Origin: Prodigiosinella aquatilis
Lineage (GTDB): Bacteria; Pseudomonadota; Gammaproteobacteria; Enterobacterales; Enterobacteriaceae
Length of the DNA: 64,000 nt
Reading direction: 5' to 3'
Assembly (NCBI GenBank): GCA_030388725.1
Contig: CP128857.1
Span: 3,596,001 to 3,660,000, forward strand
In this document: in pieces, positions 26,906-36,298 of the stretch
Position numbering within the stretch: the stretch's first letter is position 1
How the letters are laid out: each line of letters starts with the position of its first letter
Translations under genes and position numbers: made by a program
The notes under the pieces: model-generated
Database searches by the model: none
Seen by the model: the letters and a program-made list of their open reading frames with translations, nothing else
What the model was told of the DNA's origin: nothing

Positions 26906-27259
26906 GTTATGTCCCCTGCCCGTCTCTGAAAGAGATGCTTTGCGAAATGGTGTAATGATGCACGGCCCTGACCAGGCTTACATTGCTCTGACAATCATCA
27001 AGAACTTATTACGATAGCAAAACTAATGTCAATAAATGAAGCTCAAGTTAAAATGAAATAATTTATTATCATTATGTTTTTAATGATTTTTTATAAATTT
27101 ATTTTTTCTTAATTTTTTTATCATTGCGATTTATGTTTTTTTACCCTATCTTTTTTGCTCTATACCGGTCACACCATTCATTGGAGTGAAAAGCCACAGG
27201 TTTAGGCTGTTACTTGATGGTGTTAAAAGCCGGTGATTCAGAGCCAGAAGGAGGCAAGG
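26906..27259. other. AT-rich divergent promoter region of the sugar island
   Basis: 354 bp between the oxidoreductase and kinase genes, very AT-rich from about 27020 to 27170 with long T runs on the plus strand. No gene is visible. It should hold the two divergent promoters and perhaps the operator of the ROK regulator encoded downstream, but I cannot assign one. Confidence 0.4.
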
Positions 27260-28120
27260 TTGCAACCAGATTACTTCGTGGGTGTGGATGGCGGTGGTAC
27301 ACGATGCCGTGCTCGACTGACCGACAAGAAAGGCACCATTCTGGCTGAAGCGTGCCTCGGCGCCGCTAATCTATTTTCAGATTTTAACGGTGCGCTGTCT
27401 ACGGCGATGTCTGCCGTTGAACAGACGTTTTATAATGCCGGACTGCCACTTTCCGCATTATCTGATACCGTGGCCGGTTTTGGCTTTGCCGGGGCGAATA
27501 TCACTGAACTTCGCCATCGCGTCACACAGTCAGTACTGCCTTTTGCAGCAGTTCACGTCGCATCGGATGTTGAGATTGCCTGTCTTGGTGCACATTCTGG
27601 TTCTCCGGGTGCCGTGCTCATTGTCGGGACAGGAAGTCAGGGGGCCGCATTCGACGGGCATCACTTTCATGCTATCGGTGGCTGGGGATTTAACCTTGGT
27701 GATCAGGGGTCTGGGGCCATTCTTGGTCGCAGTGCATTGCGCTCAGCACTACTGGCGCACGACAACATTCTCACACATACCCCACTCACGCGCTCGCTGA
27801 TGGCGCACTTTTCTGACTCACCAGAAACACTGCTCAACTGGTCACTGTCCGCCAGGCCAGCAGACTGGGGGCGTTTTGCTCCTGAGATTTTCCAGGCCGC
27901 ACAGGCATCAGACCCACAAGGGCTCACTCTGGTTAGTCAATTAGCCGAAGATATTGATTTAATGCTGAATTGGTTACTCAAGGCGTGTCAGGGTGACGTG
28001 GCATTAATGGGTGGTATCGCTAAACCGATATTACCCTATTTGCCCACAGTGACGCGTGAACGTCTGGTTAGCGCCAAAGCGGATGCTTTACAAGGCGCAT
28101 TGCGTCTGGCGACGCAATAA
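27260..28120 (+). CDS. BadF/BadG-type sugar kinase, GspK-like (glucosamine or N-acetylglucosamine kinase)
   Basis: ASKHA-fold kinase of 286 residues. It has phosphate 1 motif FVGVDGGGTRCRARL, a second ATP motif IVGTGSQG and the hinge segment GDQGSGAILGR. It resembles Vibrio glucosamine kinase GspK more than E. coli sugar kinases, so an amino sugar is the likely substrate, phosphorylated after uptake. The TTG at 27260 is chosen because AAGGAGG lies five bases ahead and the protein then starts at the fold; a GTG nine codons upstream has no such site. The ROK gene follows after 42 bases. Confidence 0.82.
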   Translation: MQPDYFVGVDGGGTRCRARLTDKKGTILAEACLGAANLFSDFNGALSTAMSAVEQTFYNAGLPLSALSDTVAGFGFAGANITELRHRVTQSVLPFAAVHVASDVEIACLGAHSGSPGAVLIVGTGSQGAAFDGHHFHAIGGWGFNLGDQGSGAILGRSALRSALLAHDNILTHTPLTRSLMAHFSDSPETLLNWSLSARPADWGRFAPEIFQAAQASDPQGLTLVSQLAEDIDLMLNWLLKACQGDVALMGGIAKPILPYLPTVTRERLVSAKADALQGALRLATQ

Positions 28121-28162
28121 TCGACAATAATTGCAGCAATTTCTCTGTCATGAAACCATAAG

Positions 28163-29296
28163 ATGATTCAAAACCCTATGATTGTTCCGAATGTTTCAGC
28201 GCGTATTTTGCGCCTTATTATTGAAAATTCTCCGATCAGCCAGTCGGACTTGAAAGTACGCAGCGGCCTGAGCATGTCCACCATTTCTCAGGCGGCGAAC
28301 AGACTATTAAGCAAAGGAATCATTCATGAACTCGGGCTTCGACGGGAATCCATGGGCAGACCCAAAATCCTGTTGGGTCTGAATCCCGATCATGCCACTG
28401 TCGTGGGTATTCAGCTTAATGCGGAACGCAATCTGATCGTTATGACGGATCTAAATGGCAAACTGATTGGTGAACAGCTGATCCCAACCGGCGCATTAAC
28501 CCCTAAACAGTTAAGTGATGCACTGACCAAGTTCCTCAAGACTGTGGATGCCGCAAAAGTCAGCGCTATCGGTGTAGCACTCTCAGGTATCGTTGACCCA
28601 GCAAACGGCTACTGTGTGCGTTCTAAAGCACTGGACTGGACCAATGTACCTATTGCCAACATGCTGGAAGAGCGCTTTAACATTCCGGTCTATATCGAAA
28701 ATGATGCTAATGCTATGGCACTGGCGACCCTCGTATTTGGTCAGTTGGGCAGTGCGCAATCAGCAATTATCGCCACCTTCGGTAAAGGTATTGGTGCAGG
28801 TATTATCCTGGAGCGCCAGTTGTATCGCGGACGTCACGGTAACGCGGGGGAAATAGGCATGGCGCTGATTGGTGACGGGACGGCAGGAAATCTTGAAGAC
28901 ATTGCCTCATCGCGCGCGATCTTGAATGCCATTGCACACCAGACACCCACAGGCGAAACACCGCCGAAGAACTTACTCGAAGTCGATCAACGACCATCCC
29001 CCCACATGCTGGATGTCCTGGCTAATGCCGGGCATCACATTGGTGTATCATTGGCGAATCTGTCGATAGCCCTGGATCCGGATGTGGTTTATCTAGCGAT
29101 GGAGCCACAAATGGCATCACGGATATTACTGGAACGCGTCACGATGAGTTTCCAGGCGTACCGCCTGAAGCTCACGCCACAATTGACGCCCTTGATGTTC
29201 CTGACAGAGTCAAACCGTATGTGGGCATTGGGTGCCGCTGGTTTTGCGGTTAACAAACTCATTGATATTCTGGCGGCAAATGCCGATGGAGAATAA
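28163..29296 (+). CDS. ROK-family transcriptional regulator lacking the zinc motif
   Basis: NagC/Mlc/XylR-type protein of 377 residues: N-terminal winged helix (about 10-75, NSPISQSDLKVRSGLSMSTI) and a C-terminal ROK sugar-binding domain with the IENDANAMAL segment. The ROK zinc signature (GH...CxCGxxGC) is replaced by GNAGEIGMALIGDGTAGNLED, so the histidine and all three cysteines are gone. It probably senses the sugar or sugar phosphate of this cluster and represses it. It is cotranscribed with the kinase gene and converges on the ABC ATPase gene. Confidence 0.88.
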   Translation: MIQNPMIVPNVSARILRLIIENSPISQSDLKVRSGLSMSTISQAANRLLSKGIIHELGLRRESMGRPKILLGLNPDHATVVGIQLNAERNLIVMTDLNGKLIGEQLIPTGALTPKQLSDALTKFLKTVDAAKVSAIGVALSGIVDPANGYCVRSKALDWTNVPIANMLEERFNIPVYIENDANAMALATLVFGQLGSAQSAIIATFGKGIGAGIILERQLYRGRHGNAGEIGMALIGDGTAGNLEDIASSRAILNAIAHQTPTGETPPKNLLEVDQRPSPHMLDVLANAGHHIGVSLANLSIALDPDVVYLAMEPQMASRILLERVTMSFQAYRLKLTPQLTPLMFLTESNRMWALGAAGFAVNKLIDILAANADGE

Positions 29297-29300
29297 ACGG

Positions 29301-29329
29301 TTCCCCCTCTCGACCGATTGAAAGGGGAA
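29301..29329. terminator. Weak hairpin between ROK gene and ABC ATPase gene
   Basis: TTCCCC (29301-29306) can pair with GGGGAA (29324-29329) between two convergent genes. The stem is only six pairs, the loop is long and there is no U tract on the plus side. Confidence 0.3.
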
Positions 29330-29344
29330 AAATCAGCATCATAT

Positions 29345-30430
29345 TTAGCGAACACGCTCTCCGTTGTCTGCAAAAAGCAGGCACTGACTGGCGTTGATCC
29401 CCAGTGATACGCTGTCGCCGGTTTCATAGCGTTTGGCTTCTCGTTGCTCAATAACCAGCGTGTTCTCCACACCAATATCCAGATACAGATAGTTGGTATG
29501 ACCCAATCGCTCAGCAAATGTCAGCGATGCCGTAAACTGACAATCGGCGCCCATCGGCTCGACAAAATGTTCAGGTCGGACACCCAACCACACATGCTGT
29601 CCTTCTTGCAGAGTATGGCTGAGTGGTAATAACAAATTATCAATGTTCAACTCCGGTAACCGTAATCCAACATGGCTCTCATGATTCGAGGCGACAATCG
29701 CTTTGATAAAATTGATTTTTGGCGAGCCAATGAATCCCGCCACAAACATATTATCCGGATCGTGATAGAGCGTTAACGGTGAGCCTACCTGCTCTATCTT
29801 CCCTAATCGCAACACCACAATTCTGTCAGCCAGCGTCATCGCTTCCAACTGATCGTGCGTAACATAAATCATGGTATTACCCAACGACTCATGGAGTTTG
29901 GCGATCTCAATACGCATCTGTAAGCGCAGTTCAGCATCAAGATTCGACAAAGGTTCGTCGAATAAAAAAATACGCGGCTGGCGAATAATCGCCCTGCCAA
30001 TGGCCACTCGCTGGCGCTGCCCACCAGATAAGGCCCTTGGCAGCCTGTCCAGTAACTCTGTCAAATGCAATTTTTCCGCCGTGGCTTCTACCTGTTGTCT
30101 CACCTCGGATTTAGGCCGCCCGGCGACTTCCAGCGGATAGCTCAAGTTACCGCGCACCGTCATATTCGGGTACAAGGCGTAAGACTGGAATACCATCGCG
30201 ATGCCGCGTTCCGTCGCTGGTTGATGGGTCATATCGACATCATCAACGCTGAGTTTACCGGCGGTTATCTCTTCAAGACCGGCAATCATACGTAACAGAG
30301 TGGATTTGCCGCAGCCAGAGGGCCCGACGAAAACGATGAACTCACCGCTTTGAATTTCAAGATCGATACCATGAATAACATGGACGTTATCATAAGATTT
30401 TTTGATAGAGTTGAGCGCTACATTCGCCAT
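29345..30430 (-). CDS. Sugar ABC transporter ATPase, UgpC/MsmK-like
   Basis: ATP-hydrolysing subunit of a CUT1 carbohydrate importer, 361 residues. Walker A GPSGCGKST, signature LSGGQRQRVAIGRAI, Walker B FLFDEPLSNLD and switch H in VTHDQ are intact. A C-terminal TOBE-type regulatory domain follows from about residue 240. The ATG at 30428-30430 matches the family start (MANVALNSI) and has GGAAAG upstream; longer forms would run into the acetyltransferase gene. The membrane and binding subunits are encoded divergently at 31.6-34.8 kb. Confidence 0.92.
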   Translation of the reverse strand: MANVALNSIKKSYDNVHVIHGIDLEIQSGEFIVFVGPSGCGKSTLLRMIAGLEEITAGKLSVDDVDMTHQPATERGIAMVFQSYALYPNMTVRGNLSYPLEVAGRPKSEVRQQVEATAEKLHLTELLDRLPRALSGGQRQRVAIGRAIIRQPRIFLFDEPLSNLDAELRLQMRIEIAKLHESLGNTMIYVTHDQLEAMTLADRIVVLRLGKIEQVGSPLTLYHDPDNMFVAGFIGSPKINFIKAIVASNHESHVGLRLPELNIDNLLLPLSHTLQEGQHVWLGVRPEHFVEPMGADCQFTASLTFAERLGHTNYLYLDIGVENTLVIEQREAKRYETGDSVSLGINASQCLLFADNGERVR

Positions 30431-30441
30431 AATCTTTCCGC

Positions 30442-31044
30442 TTACAAGGTGAGTCCCATATAAAGGGCATTGCTGCGAAACAGCATCCGAAAGCCCATCT
30501 TCTCGTAAAAAGCACAAACCTGTTCATTTCTTAGGCTTACGCCCAGATGCACACCGGCCACCCCCTGGGCTCGCAATGCATCAAGTTCAGTTTCTACCAT
30601 TTTTCGCCCCTGCCCGCTTTTCTGTGCAGAGGGTAGAATATTGATATGCAAATGTGCAGGATAGGCATCAGTGAGTTGCGGTGAAGCACGTTCAGGCTGG
30701 CGGATAAACGCCAGAGTATTTTCATCCAAAGGTTTCGTCGCCAGGCGGTCACGGTATTTTTCCTGCAACAGAGGCCACCATTCCGCCTCAAGGCGCTGCT
30801 CAAAATGAACGGTATGGCGCGCCGCGACCACATAGCCCAACGGTTGAGCATCCTCACAGAGTACAAAAGCCAGTTCAGGCTCAAAAACGGCATAAGGCAC
30901 TGAGAAACGTAACCCTGGATATTGAGGATCACTGTAAAGCGCAGTGGCATCCTGTCCGGCATCTGCTGTTTTGAGACAAATGTCATAGAGTGCATCCCAA
31001 TCATTTTCCTCGGCGTGTCGTATCACTAGAGAAGATGAGACCAT
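30442..31044 (-). CDS. GNAT family N-acetyltransferase of the sugar island
   Basis: A 200-residue acetyl-CoA-dependent acetyltransferase. The GNAT core is seen in the segment LHINILPSAQKSGQGRKMV (acetyl-CoA loop QKSGQGR) followed by VSLRNEQVCAFYEKMGF. It starts with GGGAGGTT ahead of the ATG and precedes the ABC ATPase gene by 11 bases, so it is part of the transporter transcription unit. This suggests it acts on the imported sugar or a derived amine, for example N-acetylation of an amino sugar; that is inference from position. Confidence 0.85.
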   Translation of the reverse strand: MVSSSLVIRHAEENDWDALYDICLKTADAGQDATALYSDPQYPGLRFSVPYAVFEPELAFVLCEDAQPLGYVVAARHTVHFEQRLEAEWWPLLQEKYRDRLATKPLDENTLAFIRQPERASPQLTDAYPAHLHINILPSAQKSGQGRKMVETELDALRAQGVAGVHLGVSLRNEQVCAFYEKMGFRMLFRSNALYMGLTL

Positions 31045-31615
31045 CGTAACCTCCCGTCCAATATGAGCAAAAAATACGAATTTCTAAACTAAAGAATGAT
31101 GACTTAGTTTGCAATATATAATAACTCCAACAATTCACATTTTTTTAACCTGGTATCAGATCACATTCCTGAACAAAATAAAAACGAATTATTTTTCCTC
31201 ACTCTTTATGAGAAAAACCGTGCCAGGCCCGTTATCTTCTCCTTGAACCATTGATGCGTCAGATTTAACATCCTTTTCAGGGATAAGATTTTCATATTTA
31301 AAAACATATAGTTGATTAAAATAAGATTATTAAAGAGAATAGTTATCTGATTACGAGGGCCGATAGACCACATCCTGATGACATAGCTCACCAAACTGGT
31401 ATTTAACACTGAGAATTCAGTTAAAAACAGCGATTAGATGCGAAAATTAACATTACCAGCATAGCAAATAAGCCATTTGACTTTATTTTATATATAAAGT
31501 AAGTATTGAATGGTGGATGGGTAGTGTTCAAACATTCACCTCTTTGCAAAGCAAAGGATACGCTTTTGCCACCAGAAAAAGGGATGCTAACCCTGTGTTG
31601 GAGGAAAGATACACC
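31045..31615. other. AT-rich divergent promoter region of the sugar importer
   Basis: 571 bp between the acetyltransferase and binding-protein genes. Open frames here lack ribosome sites and coding character. The in-frame extension of the binding protein (from 31517) encodes no signal-peptide-like start and is taken as leader. No operator could be assigned with confidence. Confidence 0.4.
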
Positions 31616-32971
31616 ATGTCTACAACCACGCTTGTTTTGAACATGTCACGCCCGCCACGGAACAAACATCTACTACACCTGGTTTTCTCGTTGCTGGCTG
31701 TCAGCTTATCCAGTGCAATTACTATTGGCAGTGCACAAGCAGAAAATATCGCCGTTTGGGACATCTATAACTATCCGGCACAAACGGCGGTTATTGAACA
31801 AGCCATTAAAAACTTTGAGGCACAAAACCCTGGAGCGAAAATCACCCGCTCTGTACACGCGTTTGAAGATACTCGCATTCCACTGAAACTGGCGCTCTCC
31901 TCAGGAGATGGCCCTCAGGTTGCACAGGTCAACCAGGGCGGCGGTGATATGGGGGCGCTGGTCAAAGAAAAATTGCTGTTCCCAATGGATAGCTATGCCA
32001 AACAGTATGGGTGGGACACACGCTTCCCAAGTGCCATTCTCAAACGCAACCGTTGGTCTGACACACAGGATTTTGGCAGCGGTAAACTTTACGGCGTCGC
32101 CAGCCTGGGCGAAATGGTCGGTCTTTATTATAACAAGGCGCTGCTGGATAAAGCCGGCATACCGGTGCCCAAAGATATGACGGAGCTGGAAGCTGCCATG
32201 GCCAAACTCAAGGCACAAGGCACGGTTCCCATGATGCTTGGTCTACTGGCTGGATCAGTGGGTCCACAATTGCTGTCTACGCTCTGGGAAGACCAGATTG
32301 AGAGCTCGGATCGTAAGACACTGGACAATTTGATCTATGACGTAGGCGGCACATTTAAAGATGCAAAACTCGAGAAAGCTGCACAGATGATGCAGGACTG
32401 GAACAAAAAAGGTTACTTCTTTCCCGGCTATGAGGGTATAGCGAGCGATGATGCCGCATCGTTATTTCGTAACAACCAGGCGGCATTTTTCATCAGTGGT
32501 ACCTGGTATATGGGGCAATTTAAAACCAATAAAGATATTCACTTCGCGGCGTTACCGCCTTTCGATGGGGTGAAAGCACCGTTGATGGTAGGCGGAACGG
32601 ATCTCCCATTTTCCATTACCGTCACTGCAAAAACCAAGGCACAGAGAGATATCGCTGCAAAATACATTAACTATATTGTGTCAGATACGGTCGCCAATGC
32701 CTGGTTAAAAGCCGGATTCCTGCCTGCATCGACAAACAAGGATGCAAAAATACCCACCAATAATCCGCTATTGGCAGATGTCTATCACGTGTGGGTCAAC
32801 GTCAATGCCAATAATGGGTTAGGCCATTATGTCGACTGGGCTACACCAACAATGGGTGATGCGCTCAAGGCCGACGTGCAGCTCTTGCTGGCCAATCGCC
32901 TGACACCGAAACAGCTGACTGAAAAACTTGACAGTAATTACCAGCAGTATCTCAAGTCAGTCAAACATTAA
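31616..32971 (+). CDS. Periplasmic sugar-binding protein of CUT1 ABC importer
   Basis: Extracytoplasmic solute-binding protein family 1, 451 residues. The start at 31616 is preceded by GGAGGAAAG. The N-terminus carries a basic stretch, a hydrophobic core (about 20-38) and a cleavage site after GSAQA (about residue 42). The mature part has family features such as ALSSGDGPQVAQV and a Trp/Tyr-rich C-lobe (GTWYMGQF). It captures the sugar and delivers it to the two permeases encoded behind it. Confidence 0.9.
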   Translation: MSTTTLVLNMSRPPRNKHLLHLVFSLLAVSLSSAITIGSAQAENIAVWDIYNYPAQTAVIEQAIKNFEAQNPGAKITRSVHAFEDTRIPLKLALSSGDGPQVAQVNQGGGDMGALVKEKLLFPMDSYAKQYGWDTRFPSAILKRNRWSDTQDFGSGKLYGVASLGEMVGLYYNKALLDKAGIPVPKDMTELEAAMAKLKAQGTVPMMLGLLAGSVGPQLLSTLWEDQIESSDRKTLDNLIYDVGGTFKDAKLEKAAQMMQDWNKKGYFFPGYEGIASDDAASLFRNNQAAFFISGTWYMGQFKTNKDIHFAALPPFDGVKAPLMVGGTDLPFSITVTAKTKAQRDIAAKYINYIVSDTVANAWLKAGFLPASTNKDAKIPTNNPLLADVYHVWVNVNANNGLGHYVDWATPTMGDALKADVQLLLANRLTPKQLTEKLDSNYQQYLKSVKH

Positions 32972-33074
32972 TAACGTGCCAGATAACCTGTTGCACCGAA
33001 TAGATTTCACCTTTTTCATTGTAATAGTGCGCCATCGTGCGCACTCAGAGTGAATGCTGAAATGAGGCGGTTTA

Positions 33075-33947
33075 ATGCTTAATAAGTCCAGGATGCGAAA
33101 TCTGCTGTTCATTTTGCCCTCAATGACGCTCTATACCGTGTTTCTTTTGCTGCCGCTGGTTTTCTCGTTATGGGCAAGCTTTACGGCATGGGATGGAACC
33201 TCATGGCCAATATTTGTCGGGCTACAGAATTTTGCGCATATGTTTGCAGACGCTACCTTCTGGATATCCATCAGCAATAACGCCCTGTTGCTCCTGTTTT
33301 ACACCCTGTTTCCGATCATCGTTGGTCTGACACTCTGTAGTTTTCTCAACGATACGCGCAGTGGCGTGGAACGCAGTCTGCTACGTATTCTTTTCTTCCT
33401 GCCATACATCATGCCCATGGCCGTGCTCGGTGTCGTGTGGCGTTGGCTCTATAATCCCGCCTTCGGCCCTATCGATCAGATCTTGCGGGCCATGGGTCAA
33501 TCCTGGCTGGCCTTATCCTGGTTGGGCGATTTTGACTGGGCACTCCCTGCGGTAGGGCTGGTTGCCACCTGGTATTTCTTCGGCTTTTGTTTGGTGCTCT
33601 TTATGGCAGGACTGCAACGCATGGATCCTTCTTTGCTGGAAGCGGCTGAGTTGGATGGCTCCAGCAGACGCCAGAAGTTCATGCGCATTACATTGCCGGC
33701 ACTTCGTCCAGAAATTCGTGTCGCCACTCTTCTTACGGTGATTGCAGGAATCAAAGCCTTTGATCTGGTGTATGTAATGACCCATGGCGGCCCAGGCACA
33801 TCAACGCTGGTGACCAATATATACATGTACCAGCAAGGCTTCGACCTGCATCATTTTGGCTACGCTTCCGCTGTGGCCATTATCGGTATGGTGATGGTGT
33901 TTATTCTTAATGGATTGATTCATTTGGTTCTCAGGGAGCGCCACTGA
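33075..33947 (+). CDS. Sugar ABC transporter permease, first subunit (UgpA/MalF type)
   Basis: Integral membrane subunit of 290 residues with six predicted helices. The cytoplasmic EAA loop that docks the ATPase is EAAELDGSSRRQKFMRITLP. It begins 103 bp after the binding-protein gene and overlaps the next permease gene by one base (TGATG). Confidence 0.92.
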   Translation: MLNKSRMRNLLFILPSMTLYTVFLLLPLVFSLWASFTAWDGTSWPIFVGLQNFAHMFADATFWISISNNALLLLFYTLFPIIVGLTLCSFLNDTRSGVERSLLRILFFLPYIMPMAVLGVVWRWLYNPAFGPIDQILRAMGQSWLALSWLGDFDWALPAVGLVATWYFFGFCLVLFMAGLQRMDPSLLEAAELDGSSRRQKFMRITLPALRPEIRVATLLTVIAGIKAFDLVYVMTHGGPGTSTLVTNIYMYQQGFDLHHFGYASAVAIIGMVMVFILNGLIHLVLRERH

Positions 33948-34762
33948 TGCATAAGACATCGCGTTTTTCACGTGCAGTGATTTGGATTGTCGCGATAATG
34001 ACCATCCTGCCGTTTTTGCTGGCCTTGATTACTTCATTCAAAACCCAGAGCGAGCTGTTTCAGGGTGTATTTACGCTGCCAGGCAGTTTTCACATTGCCA
34101 ATTATCTCTCCGCCTGGCGTGAAGGCCATTTTGAGGTGTATTTCCTTAACTCGGTTTTGGTGGTCTTCCCCGTGATTATCATCAGCATGCTGGCAGGCAT
34201 CTTGTCAGGTTTTGCTTTTGCATTCTTACGTCTGCCGGGTAAAAAATGGCTAGGGTTCCTGCTGTCACTTGGCATGGTACTGCCCACTGAAGCCTTTATT
34301 ATTCCGCTCTACCATGAACTGCACTGGATGGGACTAACCAACACTTATCTGGCGTTAATCCTGCCACAGGTGGCACTGTCTATTCCTTTCAGCACATTGA
34401 TGGTAGCAACCGCCTTTCAGCAAGTACCTAAAGAACTGATTGAGGCGGCGGTGATGGATGGCGCCAAACGACAAAAAATATTGTGGGGTATTCTGGTCCC
34501 CGCCATTTGGCCGACGCTTTCCACTCTTTCTCTGCTGCTCTTTATCTGGACATGGAATGAATTCTTGATCCCACTGATTCTGGTGAACGAAGAAGAATTA
34601 CGAACGTTGCCTATCGGTATGATGTTTTTCCAGAACAAAAATACCTTAAACATTCCGGAACTGATGGCGGGTGCAATGATCGCGATTCTGCCCATCGTCG
34701 CCATCTTCCTTGTTTTTCAGCGTAAGTTTATCAGTGGCGTAACGGAAGGTGCGGTGAAATAG
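33947..34762 (+). CDS. Sugar ABC transporter permease, second subunit (UgpE/MalG type)
   Basis: Integral membrane subunit of 271 residues with six predicted helices and the EAA loop EAAVMDGAKRQKILWGILVP. It is translated with the first permease through the TGATG overlap and closes the binding-protein/permease operon. No terminator is obvious in the 181 bp before yjiN. Confidence 0.92.
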   Translation: MHKTSRFSRAVIWIVAIMTILPFLLALITSFKTQSELFQGVFTLPGSFHIANYLSAWREGHFEVYFLNSVLVVFPVIIISMLAGILSGFAFAFLRLPGKKWLGFLLSLGMVLPTEAFIIPLYHELHWMGLTNTYLALILPQVALSIPFSTLMVATAFQQVPKELIEAAVMDGAKRQKILWGILVPAIWPTLSTLSLLLFIWTWNEFLIPLILVNEEELRTLPIGMMFFQNKNTLNIPELMAGAMIAILPIVAIFLVFQRKFISGVTEGAVK

Positions 34763-34943
34763 GACGAAGTGGCAGCCCAGAGGAGCAGACTCAACAAACA
34801 CCACTACCATGATGCCGCCAACAGCGATAACGCGTTCAAGCATTATTTTCATCATGTTGTTGAGTTGAGCAAAATTGTCTTAACCATTTGACTGAAAGCT
34901 AAAAAACCTGACATAACACGTTAGTGATCGCTAAACTGCTCTC

Positions 34944-36221
34944 ATGGATAAAGAAAAAGATCTCCTCAAAAGCAAACGTAACGCGCTGCTGTTCTTACTG
35001 ACCGCAGCGACACTATTCATTACGACATTGTTTCTCCAGCCTGATGTCTGGATTCTGGGATTGAAAGCCATTGCAGAGGCAGCTATGGTCGGCGCACTAG
35101 CTGACTGGTTTGCTGTCGTAGCCCTTTTTCGTCGTGTTCCTCTGCCGTTTATTGGCAGACATACCGCGATTATTCCCAGAAATAAAGATCGTATTGCTGA
35201 TAATTTAGCCGCATTCGTGCGGGAAAAATTCCTCGACTCCGCCTCCCTTACCGAACTTATCCGTCAGCATAATCCCGCACAAGTCATAGCCGACTGGCTT
35301 TCGCCGAAGAATACAAAACGGCTCAGCCGCTATTTACTGCGCATGATGGGTGCATTCCTCAACATCACCGATGATGTGCGTATTCAGTCATTTATCAGGC
35401 AGGCGGTTTCTACCCTACTGGATAAGCTCGATCTGTCGAAAACCATGTCCGCCATGCTGGAGAATATGACCAAAGATGGCCGCCATCAGGAATTGCTTGA
35501 TGCGGCAGTTTTGCAATTGATGAAATTATTGAAACAACCTGCCACCCGTGACGTTATCTCACGACAGATCGTGATTTGGTTAAGGAAAGAACATCCGGTT
35601 AAATCCCGAGTTCTACCGACTGAATGGTTAGGTGAAAACGGCGCAGAGATGGTATCGAATGCCGTTGCTGCTGTGCTGGATGATATTGGCGAAGACCGTG
35701 ATCATGCTTTTCGTAAAAGTTTCGACCGCGCGGTTGAGAAATTTATCGTTCGACTCAAAAGCGATACCGCGACGGCCTCCAAAGCTGAGGAAATCAAACA
35801 TTACCTGATAAGCGATCCGACGCTGAACAACTACATTGCGCAACTATGGACAGACCTGCGCGACTGGCTCAAACAAGACATGGCTGGTGGCAACTCTCTG
35901 CTGCGTGAACGGCTGAATGAATCAGCTCTTTGGTTGGGCAAGACATTGTCTCAGGATGAGGCGTTACGCGCCTCATTGAATCACCACCTGGAACAGGCGG
36001 CACACAAAATGGCACCGGATTTTGCTGAGTTCCTGACGCTACACATCAGTAATACCGTAAAGGGTTGGGATGCAAAAGAGATGTCGCACCAAATTGAATT
36101 AAATATTGGTAAAGACCTGCAGTTTATCCGCATCAACGGGACTATTGTCGGCGCGACCATAGGCCTGGGTCTCTATCTACTCTCCCAATTACCGAAGGTC
36201 ATTCATCTCTATTTCTCATAA
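34944..36221 (+). CDS. yjiN: DUF445 family inner-membrane protein YjiN
   Basis: A 425-residue protein with one or two N-terminal membrane helices (about 12-55), a long helical cytoplasmic or periplasmic body and a C-terminal membrane helix (about 397-420, GTIVGATIGLGLYLL). It matches the E. coli YjiN/DUF445 family. The function is unknown. It is monocistronic; no relation to the sugar island is evident. Confidence 0.87.
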   Translation: MDKEKDLLKSKRNALLFLLTAATLFITTLFLQPDVWILGLKAIAEAAMVGALADWFAVVALFRRVPLPFIGRHTAIIPRNKDRIADNLAAFVREKFLDSASLTELIRQHNPAQVIADWLSPKNTKRLSRYLLRMMGAFLNITDDVRIQSFIRQAVSTLLDKLDLSKTMSAMLENMTKDGRHQELLDAAVLQLMKLLKQPATRDVISRQIVIWLRKEHPVKSRVLPTEWLGENGAEMVSNAVAAVLDDIGEDRDHAFRKSFDRAVEKFIVRLKSDTATASKAEEIKHYLISDPTLNNYIAQLWTDLRDWLKQDMAGGNSLLRERLNESALWLGKTLSQDEALRASLNHHLEQAAHKMAPDFAEFLTLHISNTVKGWDAKEMSHQIELNIGKDLQFIRINGTIVGATIGLGLYLLSQLPKVIHLYFS

Positions 36222-36298
36222 GCCATGGATATGCGGTTTTTCACACCACCTGACAGAAAACCGCAGTCCAACAGGCTGCGGTAGACGAAATGACAAAT

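Noticed and set aside
34646..34855. Minus-strand open frame with a short hydrophobic start, resembling a small membrane toxin
   Set aside because: No ribosome site, weak hydrophobic segment, and most of it is antisense to the permease gene end.
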